Positions 20,851 through 29,929 of a DNA stretch of 38,723 nt are shown here, piece after piece. The position numbers and the translations under genes are program-made. How positions within the stretch are numbered: the first letter of the stretch is position 1; each line of letters begins with the position of its first letter. Origin of the DNA: a virus; IMG/VR virus record IMGVR_UViG_3300046798_000030, positions 1 through 38,723 of that record; one strand, 5' to 3'. A model generated the notes under the pieces. The model searched no databases and had not been told where the DNA came from. It saw only the letters and a list, made by a program, of their open reading frames with translations.

Positions 20851-21165
20851 GTGGCAAATAAACAATACCCCGACAAGCAAGAAAAGCAATTCCATGGTGC
20901 ACTGCGTCGAGCAATCATTGGAGACTCAGGAGAGCGACTCAGACGAGCAGCCGAAGCACTTTTAGACCACGCAGCAGCAGGTGAGTACTGGGCTATTAAC
21001 ATGCTTGCTGACAGACTAGATGGAAAACCTACTCAACAGCTACAAGCAGTAGACGAAGAAGGGAGGTCTGTCGCAGTTGCCCTCATCACCTATTCAGATA
21101 CCCTACAACTACAATCCCAGGACTTATCAGCTACCACTATTGAAGGCACTGGACAGCGGCACTAA
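20851..21165 (+). CDS. Probable terminase small subunit or packaging partner
   Basis: A 104-aa protein starting at GTG 20851 (VANKQYPDK; a TTG two codons upstream is possible). HGALRRAIIGDSGERLRRAA, EALLDHAAAGEYWAINMLAD and RLDGKPTQQLQ form the conserved helical core of a protein that very often precedes TerL in phages. It overlaps the TerL start by ~90 bases in another frame. The C-terminal third is unlike the family and may reflect that overlap. Confidence 0.6.
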   Translation: MANKQYPDKQEKQFHGALRRAIIGDSGERLRRAAEALLDHAAAGEYWAINMLADRLDGKPTQQLQAVDEEGRSVAVALITYSDTLQLQSQDLSATTIEGTGQRH

Positions 21166-22399
21166 GAGAGCAGTTGCCTGCTGGCACAGACGTAGCGGTA
21201 AGGACAAGACCTTCATCAACATAGCTGTAAAGAAGGCCCTAGAGAAGCGGGGTACGTACTTCTATCTGTTCCCTACATACAGTCAAGCCAAGAAGGTTAT
21301 TTGGGATGGTATGGATAGATCAGGCTTTCCATTCATGGGGCACTTCCCCAAAGAGATCGTCGAGAAGCGGAATGAGTCTGAACTGAGGGTAGAGCTTGTA
21401 GGCGGAAGTGCAGTCCAGCTAATCGGTACAGACAACATCAACGCCATCATGGGAACTAACCCATTGGGTTGTATCTTCTCTGAATACGCCCTCCAAGACC
21501 CTAAGGCTTGGGACTACATGAGACCCATACTGAGAGAGAACGGGGGGTGGGCGATCTTCAACATGACCCCCCGGGGTAAGAACCATGGTTATCAGCTTAT
21601 CCAAATGGCCCGTGGTAACCCTGAATGGTTCTGTGAAGTCTTGAGTATCGAGGATACCGGGGTTCTAACAGCTTCAGACATGCAGAAAGAACGAGAAGAA
21701 GGCATGTCCGAGGAGATGATCCAGCAAGAATACTACTGTTCATTCGAAGGAGTAGCTTTTGGAGCTTATTATGGTAAGCAACTTACCCTTGCCGAGCAGG
21801 AAGGTCGTATCTCTCGTGTATTGTACGAGACTGAACTAGGGGTAGAGACCTGGTGGGACTTGGGAATTGGAGATTCGACAGCTATTTGGTTCACCCAATC
21901 AATAGGAAGGGAAATCCGTGTCATCGACTACTACGAGGCCTCGGGTGAAGGTTTTCCACACTACGCTAAGGTCTTACAGAGCAAGCCTTACGTTTATACC
22001 AAACACTATGCCCCACATGACATCGAAGTCAGGGAGTTGGGATCGGGACGCAGCCGGAAGGAAACAGCTCAAAACCTTGGAATCAAGTTTGAAGTGGTCC
22101 CGAATCTTCCTATTGAAGATGGCATCGAGGCGGCTAGAGCGATTCTATCGCGCTGTTACTTCGACCGGCAGAAGTGCGAAAGAGGGCTAAATGCGTTGTC
22201 TTCATACCACAAAGCCTATGACGACAAGCTTAGAGATTGGAAGTCTCAGCCTAACCACGATTGGTCTTCTCATGCTGCGGACGCCTTCAGGTACCTAGCT
22301 GTAGGGCATAAGACGACTACTGCTAAGGTCAAAGCACCGTTAATCGAGATCATGACCTACGAACCAGAAAGTCAAGCAGTTAGTTGGTTGGGAACATGA
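21077..22399 (+). CDS. terL: Terminase large subunit
   Basis: A 440-aa packaging ATPase-nuclease. CWHRRSGKDKT is the Walker A variant of the WHRR-GKD terminases, CIFSEYAL the Walker B segment and NMTPRGKNHGY the coupling region. The C-terminal RNase-H-like nuclease has WWDLGIGDSTAI and SSHAADAFRYLA, giving the metal-binding aspartates. It powers genome packaging through the portal. Start TTG 21077 has GGGAGG upstream; the gene overlaps the small-subunit candidate. Confidence 0.9.
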   Translation: MPSSPIQIPYNYNPRTYQLPLLKALDSGTKRAVACWHRRSGKDKTFINIAVKKALEKRGTYFYLFPTYSQAKKVIWDGMDRSGFPFMGHFPKEIVEKRNESELRVELVGGSAVQLIGTDNINAIMGTNPLGCIFSEYALQDPKAWDYMRPILRENGGWAIFNMTPRGKNHGYQLIQMARGNPEWFCEVLSIEDTGVLTASDMQKEREEGMSEEMIQQEYYCSFEGVAFGAYYGKQLTLAEQEGRISRVLYETELGVETWWDLGIGDSTAIWFTQSIGREIRVIDYYEASGEGFPHYAKVLQSKPYVYTKHYAPHDIEVRELGSGRSRKETAQNLGIKFEVVPNLPIEDGIEAARAILSRCYFDRQKCERGLNALSSYHKAYDDKLRDWKSQPNHDWSSHAADAFRYLAVGHKTTTAKVKAPLIEIMTYEPESQAVSWLGT

Positions 22400-22524
22400 G
22401 AACCATTACAGAACGTCTTGCAAAGCGCATGAAACGGGGTCAGTTGAAGCCCGATTTGCTTATCTTGAGGTGGGCCGAACAGTACGCCTTTGTAAGACGT
22501 TTCAGAGTCTTGCCATGCAGGTAA
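22396..22524 (+). CDS. Mini basic protein (42 aa)
   Basis: The ATG overlaps the terL stop (ATGA). MRTITERLAKRMKRGQLKPD then LLILRWAEQYAFVRRF. Strongly basic and helical. The stop overlaps the next start. Function unknown; possibly packaging-related by position. Confidence 0.5.
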   Translation: MRTITERLAKRMKRGQLKPDLLILRWAEQYAFVRRFRVLPCR

Positions 22525-22745
22525 CGGTTAGATTCGCTGAGTTCGAGTATTACGACATCAACCACGATGAGGACTGGGTGAGATTTACCGCCACAGTCGA
22601 TCGAGGTAGTTACTACGCCGAAGTCCCCAGGGTCTCGGCTCGTGTATTTCGTGAGAACCGGGATAAGTTCAAGGCTAAGGTCATAGATTGTCTCGCCTCG
22701 TGTATTGATCCTTGTGAAGTCTCGTTAGAAGAGACTATCCATTGA
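22515..22745 (+). CDS. Small hypothetical protein (76 aa)
   Basis: I start at MQVTVRFAEFEYYDIN (22515), which overlaps the previous stop; the frame is open to 22470. A beta-rich, acidic protein with VRFTATVDRGSYYAEVPRVS and three cysteines near the end (DCLASCIDPCEVSLEE). No family recognised. Confidence 0.55.
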   Translation: MQVTVRFAEFEYYDINHDEDWVRFTATVDRGSYYAEVPRVSARVFRENRDKFKAKVIDCLASCIDPCEVSLEETIH

Positions 22746-22885
22746 CTACTAAACAGCTTGAATTCGAATCCAGGATGATCCTGCCGAAGTATTGGGGCTT
22801 CTGTAAGAGGCACGGCATTCAGAGATTCTGGAAGCGGATAGGTGTCTTGTGTCCGGCCTGTTTCAGAGAACATGCTTATGCCTGA
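22742..22885 (+). CDS. Mini protein with CxxC (47 aa)
   Basis: Start TTG overlapping the upstream stop (TTGA). Contains YWGFCKRHGIQRFWKRIG then VLCPACFREHAYA. C..H and CPxC-F..H could bind one zinc. The stop lies inside the next gene. Unknown function. Confidence 0.5.
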   Translation: MTTKQLEFESRMILPKYWGFCKRHGIQRFWKRIGVLCPACFREHAYA

Positions 22886-23126
22886 CCTAATACCTCTTTC
22901 GAGTATAGGTTCAGACCCTATGTCGATGCAGGAGCATCAGGCTTATCTACAAGCTTTGGGTGTACCACTTAATCCCGCACCGCAACAACAAGTACAAAGA
23001 AGCTCTCAGGGGGTAGTTCCTATCCCTAAGAACATTCAAGGTCTTGCTGATCTGCTCTTGAGGACTGGAAGGGCCAGAACCCCTCAGGACGCATTGATAA
23101 TGGCCCAATACATGATTAACCGATAA
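22872..23126 (+). CDS. Small structural-region hypothetical protein
   Basis: An 84-aa protein from MLMPDLIPLSSIGSDPMSMQ; an ATG two codons later is an alternative. It ends in a helical NIQGLADLLLRTGRARTPQD and ALIMAQYMINR. Proline/glutamine-rich middle. No known domain; it lies just before the portal gene region. Confidence 0.5.
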   Translation: MLMPDLIPLSSIGSDPMSMQEHQAYLQALGVPLNPAPQQQVQRSSQGVVPIPKNIQGLADLLLRTGRARTPQDALIMAQYMINR

Positions 23127-23136
23127 ATGGCTGAAC

Positions 23137-23418
23137 ATGCCTACTCCTGACTCTTTTAGGTTTGATACTCAATTGAATCCTTTTGAGGAAATGGCCTTCT
23201 TGAAATGGAAGCAGATTTATGCCCCTAGAGACTCAGGCGCAGATTATGACCTTAGAGGCGCTTTCAAGGCTGGACTCACTCCTGATCCGATCAATGGGCA
23301 TTGGCCGGATACTTTCAAGAAACCCAATCATCCTACTTTCTCAGTTGAGTCAATCTATGCTCCTTATGGTAAGCCTGGGCGTTGGGATGGCGATACATTC
23401 ATCCCATTTGGTAAATAG
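23137..23418 (+). CDS. Conserved phage protein next to portal
   Basis: A 93-aa protein. FEEMAFLKWKQIYAPRDSGA, DYDLRGAFKAGLTPDPINGH, WPDTFKKPNHPTFSVESIYA and GKPGRWDGDTFIP form a motif common to a small phage family usually encoded close to portal or terminase genes. The trailing GHWPDTFKKPNHPTFS signature is distinctive. Function unknown. Confidence 0.75.
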   Translation: MPTPDSFRFDTQLNPFEEMAFLKWKQIYAPRDSGADYDLRGAFKAGLTPDPINGHWPDTFKKPNHPTFSVESIYAPYGKPGRWDGDTFIPFGK

Positions 23419-23420
23419 CA

Positions 23421-25742
23421 ATGGCTGAACCTGCTACCACTGATCGAGCCCCTGACGTTCTAGAGCCCAAGACTGAGGCTGAGTTCTTAGTCCAAGCTGT
23501 TAAGCGATTCAATCGGTCAGCAGCAGCCGAAGCCTTCAACCGTAAAGAAGCTGTAGACGACTTGAGATTCAAGTCAGGGGAACAGTGGCCTGCAGATATT
23601 AAGTCAGCCCGTACCATTGAAAAGCGCCCTTGTTTGACGATCAACAAAGTAAAGACGTTCGTCCATCAGATTACAAACGATCAGAGACAGAACAGACCCG
23701 CTATCAATGTAAGTCCTGTGGGGGATAAGTCCGACCCCAACACAGCCAAGATGCTCAAAGGACTTATTAAGCAGATCGAGAGAGTCTCTAACGCAGACGT
23801 AGCTTATGACAGTGCTTTTGATAACGCAGTCTCTAATGGCTGGGGGTATTGGAGAATCCTTACGGATTACGAAGACTCGGATACCTTCGATCAGGTCATC
23901 AAGATAGAACGGATTAGAAACCCCTTCCGTGTATATCTCGACCCGGACTCCCAACAACCAGATGGTAGTGACGCGAAGTGGTGCTTCATCTCCGACCTAG
24001 TTACTAGAGAGGAATACAAAGACCTCTACCCCAAGGCTAAACCTGAGAACTGGGAAGAATCAGGCATGGGGGATGAGTACAGATATTGGGTTACTTCGAC
24101 TCACGTAAGAATAGCTGAATACTTCTACTGTGAGTACGAATACAAGACTCTAGTAGCTTTACAAAACGGGCATGTAGGATATGAAGACGAGCTGACTCCT
24201 GATTTACAAGCTGAGATCAAAGCCAATCCGAGTCTAATAACAAAGAAACGGGAGTGCCAAATACAGTCGATTTGCTGGGATACCATAACGGCTCATCAAG
24301 TCCTGGAAGAACACGATTGGGCGGGAAAGTGGATTCCAGTAGTTAAAGTCATTGGAGATGAAGTAGACGTAGAAGGAAAGAACCATCTGTCTGGAATCAT
24401 ACGAGACGCCAAAGACCCGCAGAGAATGTATAACTTTTGGTGTACGGCTGAGACTGAATTACTCGCTCTCGCTCCTAAAGCTCCGTGGATCATGGAGGAA
24501 GGTCAGGTAGAAGGACAAGAGAAACGCTGGCAGGAAGCTAATACGAAGTCCATGCCTTACCTGCTCTACAAGAATGTGAATGTAGGTGGGAAGCCTGCTC
24601 CTCCTCCTCAACGACAGCAGTTCGCCGGCCCTCCGGTAGGAGTTGTTAATGCCAAGCTTGCAGCAGCACAAGACATGCAAGCGGTTACAGGAGTTCGATT
24701 TGATGCCACTCTACAAGAGAGAATGGCTGATGAAAGTGGTAAAGCTATACGCGAGTTAAAGAGGACGAGTGATCTTGGAAACTTCCACTATGTTGATAAC
24801 CTTTCTAGAAGTCTCAGGCATACGGGACGTATTCTTATCGACCTCATCCCAAAGATATATGACACTGAGCGCGTCCTCACCATTCTCAGAGAAGACGGAT
24901 CAGAAGAACAAGTAAGAGTAAATCCACAACAAACTACTTCTTACCAGAAGTCAGATCAAAATGGTAAGACTGTTTCGATGTTCAACCCAAAGGTAGGTGA
25001 ATATGAAGTGGCAGTTACAATCGGACCTAGTTTCGCTACAAAAAGGGCCGAGGCTGCGGATAGCATGGTTAATTTCCTCAAGGTGCTTCCTAACACTGCC
25101 CCGATGGTGGCCGATCTCATTGCCAAGAACATGGATTGGCCTGGATCAGAGGAGATTGCTGAACGACTTGCATCTCAGCTTCCTCCTAATCTACTCCAGA
25201 AGGATACGAGTGACTTCCCGCCACAGGCTAAAGCTCTTATCCAATCCCTCAACGCGCAATTGCAGAAACTGGGTCAAGAGCATCAGCAGGCTCTTGCGAT
25301 GCTTGGCGACAAGCAAGGCGACAGAGATTTAGAGCGCGAGAAGATCAACAAGGACTTTGAGGCCAAACTGACTAAAGTCGTGGCTGATTATGAAACTAAG
25401 GTAATGACCGGGGTTGGTAGTTCGATGGATCAGATAACCAAGATGGTCCAGGACATGCAAAATGAGTTCGCGCGCCAGAACATTCTTGCCGAAGCGGGAG
25501 CGAAGGTCAAAGAAGCAAACGACAAGGCAGAGAAGGCTAAAGAGCAGGCTGCTCAAGCGCCTCAACAAGCAAGACAGTCCGATATAGGCCAATTAGGTGA
25601 AATGGCTAAATCAATGACTGAGACACACAAGCAGTCTATTGAGGCTTTGAATACGATCAAGGACACTCTTGCTGCTTCTGCCAAGCCCAAGAAACTGAAG
25701 ATCAAGACAGGTAATAAGACTTATGAAGTAGAGAGTTCTTAG
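23421..25742 (+). CDS. Portal protein, P22 type
   Basis: A 773-aa protein. The N-terminal part reads RKEAVDDLRFKSGEQWP, then RPCLTINKVKTFVHQITNDQ, RQNRPAINVSPVGDKSDP, GWGYWRILTDYEDSD and RNPFRVYLDPDSQQPDGSDA, the signature run of the P22-like portal family. The last ~200 residues are a long coiled-coil rich in Q, K, E and A, like the barrel helices of P22 gp1. It forms the dodecameric DNA channel that docks terminase and the tail. Confidence 0.9.
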   Translation: MAEPATTDRAPDVLEPKTEAEFLVQAVKRFNRSAAAEAFNRKEAVDDLRFKSGEQWPADIKSARTIEKRPCLTINKVKTFVHQITNDQRQNRPAINVSPVGDKSDPNTAKMLKGLIKQIERVSNADVAYDSAFDNAVSNGWGYWRILTDYEDSDTFDQVIKIERIRNPFRVYLDPDSQQPDGSDAKWCFISDLVTREEYKDLYPKAKPENWEESGMGDEYRYWVTSTHVRIAEYFYCEYEYKTLVALQNGHVGYEDELTPDLQAEIKANPSLITKKRECQIQSICWDTITAHQVLEEHDWAGKWIPVVKVIGDEVDVEGKNHLSGIIRDAKDPQRMYNFWCTAETELLALAPKAPWIMEEGQVEGQEKRWQEANTKSMPYLLYKNVNVGGKPAPPPQRQQFAGPPVGVVNAKLAAAQDMQAVTGVRFDATLQERMADESGKAIRELKRTSDLGNFHYVDNLSRSLRHTGRILIDLIPKIYDTERVLTILREDGSEEQVRVNPQQTTSYQKSDQNGKTVSMFNPKVGEYEVAVTIGPSFATKRAEAADSMVNFLKVLPNTAPMVADLIAKNMDWPGSEEIAERLASQLPPNLLQKDTSDFPPQAKALIQSLNAQLQKLGQEHQQALAMLGDKQGDRDLEREKINKDFEAKLTKVVADYETKVMTGVGSSMDQITKMVQDMQNEFARQNILAEAGAKVKEANDKAEKAKEQAAQAPQQARQSDIGQLGEMAKSMTETHKQSIEALNTIKDTLAASAKPKKLKIKTGNKTYEVESS

Positions 25743-26839
25743 TGGCTTTTGCCCATTCCCAAGCGACCACTGGCAGTAACAACAATGCCAACTCGACCAG
25801 TTTAACGATAAATCTGCCAAATAACCCCACGCTCGGGGATTTGGTAGTCGCTGGATTTACTTGGGCTAATGGTGCTGGTACGGCTCCATCAACTCCTACC
25901 GTAGTAGATTCCAATAGCAATGCTTATACATTAAGCCCAAAGTCTCCTTCTTCAACTCAAGCCGCTTCTGCTGGGTTTGACTATGTTTTTTACTTACTCA
26001 GCGCACCAGCAAACGCCAGTAAGACACTTAAAGCAACTTATCAGGATACCGGAGGTGGTGCGGTTCATGCCGCCATCCTTCAGGCTGACGATTTCAATGT
26101 AACAGGCTCAATTTCTTTCTTTGCTGATGCTGTAGGGTCAGGTACTACTGGCGGGACGATTAACACTCCTACCATTAGCTCCAACAGCGCAGGAGATTTA
26201 CTTTATTGCCATGCTACTCCTGCTAATTCGATTTCATCTGTAAACAGTCCCTGGACTCAGGGGGTAATAGACGGGGATGGTCAAGCTAGCGGATATATTC
26301 TAAGCGCCTCGACAGGAGGAACGGCTTTGAATATGACCCAAGTCTCCGGGGCTTGGGATTCCATCGCTTTAGCTTTTACCATTAGCGGCCCTCCGATAAT
26401 TCTTTCAGGGCCTACAGATAAGACGGTCGATTCAGGAAATTCAGCCAGTTTCAGTGTGTCTGCTTCCTCCCAAATTGGTGCGGTATTGAGTTATCAGTGG
26501 AAGGAAAATGGTACAAACATAGCCTCGGCTACGAATGCTTCTGTAACGATCAATCCCACACTTCAAACAGACCAGAACGGAAGCCTTACGGTAAGTGTGT
26601 GGGATTCGAATGGGACAACTAACTCGGGAGCGGGGATTTTAAGACTGAACTTCAATGGAGGTCTTTACTATCTTCAAGAAGTAAATACCTCAAGCAGGTT
26701 CACTCTAGAAGACGGATCAGGTCTTTATCTGATGGAGAGTTGGTCAACCTCTGCTGCGAGTGGATTTATTCCACCGTTCTATTGGGGTGATTTAGATGGT
26801 TTGGGCAGAAGGTTCTTCAAGGACAGATTAAGTGGCTGA
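25742..26839 (+). CDS. Virion surface-type protein with Ig-like domain
   Basis: A 365-aa protein starting at GTG (TAGTG overlap). Residues ~1-215 are a beta-rich domain (TSLTINLPNNPTLGDLVVAG...) seen in phage and secreted proteins. Residues ~217-305 are an Ig-like domain: GPPIILSGPTDKTVDSGNSA, LSYQWKENGTNI and NGSLTVSVWDSNGT. The end reads YYLQEVNTSSRFTLEDGSGL. Ig-like domains on virions usually bind carbohydrate at the host surface. Position between portal and scaffold is unusual for a fibre. Confidence 0.65.
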   Translation: MAFAHSQATTGSNNNANSTSLTINLPNNPTLGDLVVAGFTWANGAGTAPSTPTVVDSNSNAYTLSPKSPSSTQAASAGFDYVFYLLSAPANASKTLKATYQDTGGGAVHAAILQADDFNVTGSISFFADAVGSGTTGGTINTPTISSNSAGDLLYCHATPANSISSVNSPWTQGVIDGDGQASGYILSASTGGTALNMTQVSGAWDSIALAFTISGPPIILSGPTDKTVDSGNSASFSVSASSQIGAVLSYQWKENGTNIASATNASVTINPTLQTDQNGSLTVSVWDSNGTTNSGAGILRLNFNGGLYYLQEVNTSSRFTLEDGSGLYLMESWSTSAASGFIPPFYWGDLDGLGRRFFKDRLSG

Positions 26840-27896
26840 CCAAAAGTATTCAGCTTTAGCTTTAGTAGTGCCGACTCCTGGGGATATCTTTGCCGTAGAT
26901 CAGGCAGGTACGAGTCAGGCAGTCACCGTATCTTCAATGGTAGGGACTAATACCTCCAGTCAAGGGATTCTATTTAACAACCAAGGTCAGGTCTCGACAG
27001 ACGTTTCGAGTCTTCAATATCACTTCTCTACCCAAGTCCAACACCTTGCAGGGTCTTCGAGTCAGATATGGTTTCAAAGCGTAGTTGCTCAACCTGCTTC
27101 GACTGCTGCTAGTACAGTAGCTTTTTATGGCAGATCGATTATGGGTGGGATGAATCGACCCGCTTTTATGAGTTGGCCCGGACTGGAAAGACCGCTCCAA
27201 GTTTCTTTGTATGACGACTCCATAGCGGCTTGGTATCCGACTACTTCAGCGCCTGGAAGAGTTTTGGGTGGGGATAGTTTCAATATCGGTAGTTTCTCCT
27301 CTGCTTCCGGGACGGTGGGAAGTGCTTATACCACGAAGAAACGCGCTGTCTATAAGACCGCTAGCAATACAGCCAATGGTGTAGCGGGGATGGGTCTTGA
27401 TAGGAATGAATTCTTCCAAGGGTCTACTTCAGGATATGGAGGCTGGTTCTTTTTCTGTAGATTTGGAGTGGACACGTTCGCTACGAGTACAAGATATCTA
27501 GTAGGGGTGACTGCTGCCGGTTCTTCTGCGGTCGTAACTTCAAATACCGCATTACTAAATACCGCAGGCTTCAGTTTCATTGACACCGTAACGACTTGGG
27601 GCTTCTACCATGCTAGTACAGGGTCTGGAACGACTGAAGCGATTTCTGGACAGACAGGATTAGCAAGTGGTAATGGATATGACGCATATATCTATGCTCC
27701 TGCTAATACCACGGTCATCTACTACAGACTGGATGAGTTAAACACAGGGTCTACGATCATCAATAGCTCCTGTGCGAATCATCTTCCTAATAGCACAGCA
27801 TTTATGAAGCCTGTAGCAGTAGTTGGTGCTTTGAACACCTCTGCAAATGCTGGAGCAATAGGGGTGATTAAGATGTACTGCGAGACCGACATTTGA
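26832..27896 (+). CDS. Phage structural protein, fibre/decoration-like
   Basis: A 354-aa protein. It opens with a typical phage fibre adaptor segment (DQKYSALALVVPTPGDIFAV then GTSQAVTVSSM). The middle is serine/glycine-rich with predicted strands. The C-terminal domain has TVIYYRLDELNTGSTI and ends with a strand (AIGVIKMYCETDI). Likely trimeric or surface-exposed. GTG start overlapping the upstream gene. Exact position on the virion cannot be told. Confidence 0.6.
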   Translation: MADQKYSALALVVPTPGDIFAVDQAGTSQAVTVSSMVGTNTSSQGILFNNQGQVSTDVSSLQYHFSTQVQHLAGSSSQIWFQSVVAQPASTAASTVAFYGRSIMGGMNRPAFMSWPGLERPLQVSLYDDSIAAWYPTTSAPGRVLGGDSFNIGSFSSASGTVGSAYTTKKRAVYKTASNTANGVAGMGLDRNEFFQGSTSGYGGWFFFCRFGVDTFATSTRYLVGVTAAGSSAVVTSNTALLNTAGFSFIDTVTTWGFYHASTGSGTTEAISGQTGLASGNGYDAYIYAPANTTVIYYRLDELNTGSTIINSSCANHLPNSTAFMKPVAVVGALNTSANAGAIGVIKMYCETDI

Positions 27897-29419
27897 AACT
27901 CCAACGAGCCATAGGTCAGACCTCGCAAATCCTGCTGCTTTTCGTGCAGGATGCCTCCGTTTCTACTGGGGCGGGGTTGGCTAATGTTGTAGGTTCTAAC
28001 GTAGCTTATACATGGTTTCATAACTCACAAGCATCAGTCTCTACAGGAACGGCTTCGACCGCAGGGACGACTGGGACTTATTCTACCAGTGCTTGGACTC
28101 AAGTCTCAAGTTCTCAAGCTTTGGGTTGGTATTCATTCGGGACTCCAGATGGAGTATTTGCCATTGGGGACTGTGTTGGGATTCATTTTTACAATGCTCC
28201 TAATATGGTTCCTCTCCCGGTAGAGATTGAACTCGTTAGAGACAATCCTCAACAGTTCTCAAGCTCCAAGGTCTTCCTAGCGCATACAAGCACCTCGCCT
28301 ACGAATGTAGTCCAGATTCAAGGTCAGAACGCAGTAACTACTGGGTCTGGGATATTGAGTGTAAGCACTCAAGCTCTAACCTATCAGGTGAATGTCACCT
28401 CTTGGGCTAATAGCACTGTAGCGGCTACATCTTCAGGGATTGTCGATGTAAACCTAGTCAATATCTGGAACAAATCAGCAGTCACCAGTGCTTCCGGGAT
28501 TCTTACAGTCTCGACTCAAAGTCTTGTCGGGATTGTGGTATCTACCCAAGCCCTTACTTACAACGTCAATGTGACCTCTTGGGCTAATTCGACGGTCGCA
28601 GCCACTTCAAGTGGAATCGTGGATGTGAATCTAGTGAATATCTGGAACAAGTCTGCGGTGACTTCAGCATCCGGGACTTTGAATGTAAGCACTCAGTTGA
28701 TGAACTTCAAGGTCAATGTATCAAGCTGGGCTAACTCTACTGTTGTTGCGACCTCTAGCGGGATAGTAGATGTTAATCTCGTCAACATTTGGAATAAGTC
28801 GGCTGTTACAAGCGGTTCTGGGATTCTTACCGTAAGTACCCAAACTCTAGCAGCAGCGGGATCGGATATTCAGACTGTTTGGGGGTCTCCGATTGTCACC
28901 AGTGCAGCGGGTGTCTTTGATGTCAATCTGATAAACGTCCTCAATCAGCCTGTAGTGACCTCCGGGGCGGGGATTTTGAATGTCTCCACCCAGACTCTAG
29001 CTGCTGGGGCAGGGGATATTATTTCTGTCTATGGAGTACCAATTGTTACTTCAGGGGCGGGAATTATCAACGTATCCACCCAGAAGATCGACAAAGGCGG
29101 GTATGGGGTTACTACCAATTCAGATAAGGGTGGTTATGGAGTAACGACGAACGCAGACAAGACAGCCTACAGTCTTACGGCTGCTGAGCGCGCTTCGATC
29201 ATGGACGTTATCAATACTACGGTGGTTTCAGAAGCCTACAGGTCTTCTAGCGCAGCCGGGACGGTCACTCAATTGATGTATGAAGTTCTGGCTAACGTCA
29301 CTGATATGGTCAATTCCGGCACGTCCAGGACTCTAAATTCGGTGACGAGTCATACAGCAATCACAGTTCAATATCAGTACGACTCTACGACTCCTTCAGC
29401 CATTAGCAGGATCGCATGA
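27893..29419 (+). CDS. Repetitive fibre-like structural protein
   Basis: A 508-aa protein (TTG start, TTGA overlap). The N-terminal ~145 residues form a beta domain. Residues ~155-420 are tandem repeats of SWANSTVAATSSGIVDVNLV followed by NIWNKSAVTSASG and LTVSTQ. Three long copies are followed by shortened and degenerate ones and two copies of DKGGYGVTTN. The last ~80 residues (LTAAERASIMDVI...) are a helical plus beta end common in phage tape- or fibre-like proteins. Probably an elongated repeat shaft. Confidence 0.65.
   Translation: MKLQRAIGQTSQILLLFVQDASVSTGAGLANVVGSNVAYTWFHNSQASVSTGTASTAGTTGTYSTSAWTQVSSSQALGWYSFGTPDGVFAIGDCVGIHFYNAPNMVPLPVEIELVRDNPQQFSSSKVFLAHTSTSPTNVVQIQGQNAVTTGSGILSVSTQALTYQVNVTSWANSTVAATSSGIVDVNLVNIWNKSAVTSASGILTVSTQSLVGIVVSTQALTYNVNVTSWANSTVAATSSGIVDVNLVNIWNKSAVTSASGTLNVSTQLMNFKVNVSSWANSTVVATSSGIVDVNLVNIWNKSAVTSGSGILTVSTQTLAAAGSDIQTVWGSPIVTSAAGVFDVNLINVLNQPVVTSGAGILNVSTQTLAAGAGDIISVYGVPIVTSGAGIINVSTQKIDKGGYGVTTNSDKGGYGVTTNADKTAYSLTAAERASIMDVINTTVVSEAYRSSSAAGTVTQLMYEVLANVTDMVNSGTSRTLNSVTSHTAITVQYQYDSTTPSAISRIA
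28391..28850 (+). repeat. Tandem coding repeats, synonymously scrambled
   Basis: Three copies begin at about 28391, 28568 and 28715 (spacings 177 and 147 bases, multiples of 3). The protein of copies 1 and 2 is identical over 34 residues (TSWANST... to ...TSASG), while 21 of those 34 codons differ by synonymous changes. Confidence 0.75.
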
Positions 29420-29913
29420 GTTCAGTAATCACCCAAGGCTATCAACCAGACGGTAACTTCAATCTGGTGGTGACGATGGGGTATCTGCAATTTGGGAATA
29501 TCACTCCTCCACCTCCTCCTGATACCGGAGGGCAAGCAGTACGTTATGGGCCTGCTTTAACCCCTGCCGAGCGCCATAGATGGTTTGGAGACTTCGAGAG
29601 TCCTATTTCTCGTGCAGCTAGAAGGAAGACCAAAGAGTACCTACAGCGGGTCGAATTCGGGATACTTCCGCGTGAAATCAAGGAAGAACTCGTAGAGAAG
29701 GTCGATACGAAGATCGAGACTGTAGCCACTAGAGTCATTGAGGAACGCACTGTCAGGAATCTGCCACCTATCTCCTCTGACAGGATCATAAACGCTGTTT
29801 TGAGGGAGATGAAGTCAGAAATTCAACAGGTGTTGGAAAATCGGCGTATATTACTTGCAGAAGCCGATGAAGAAGAAGATATTGTTGTGATTTCGACATT
29901 CTTACTTAACTAG
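29416..29913 (+). CDS. Hypothetical structural-region protein
   Basis: A 165-aa protein. The N-terminal SSVITQGYQPDGNFNLVVTM plus GNITPPPPPDTGG looks like a short beta module with a proline hinge. The rest is a charged helix region (KTKEYLQRVEFGILPREIKE, EKVDTKIETVATRVIEERTV). Possibly an assembly or adaptor protein of the repeat fibre, by position. ATGA overlap with the previous gene. Confidence 0.55.
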   Translation: MSSVITQGYQPDGNFNLVVTMGYLQFGNITPPPPPDTGGQAVRYGPALTPAERHRWFGDFESPISRAARRKTKEYLQRVEFGILPREIKEELVEKVDTKIETVATRVIEERTVRNLPPISSDRIINAVLREMKSEIQQVLENRRILLAEADEEEDIVVISTFLLN

Positions 29914-29929
29914 ACGACTTGGAGGTTTT

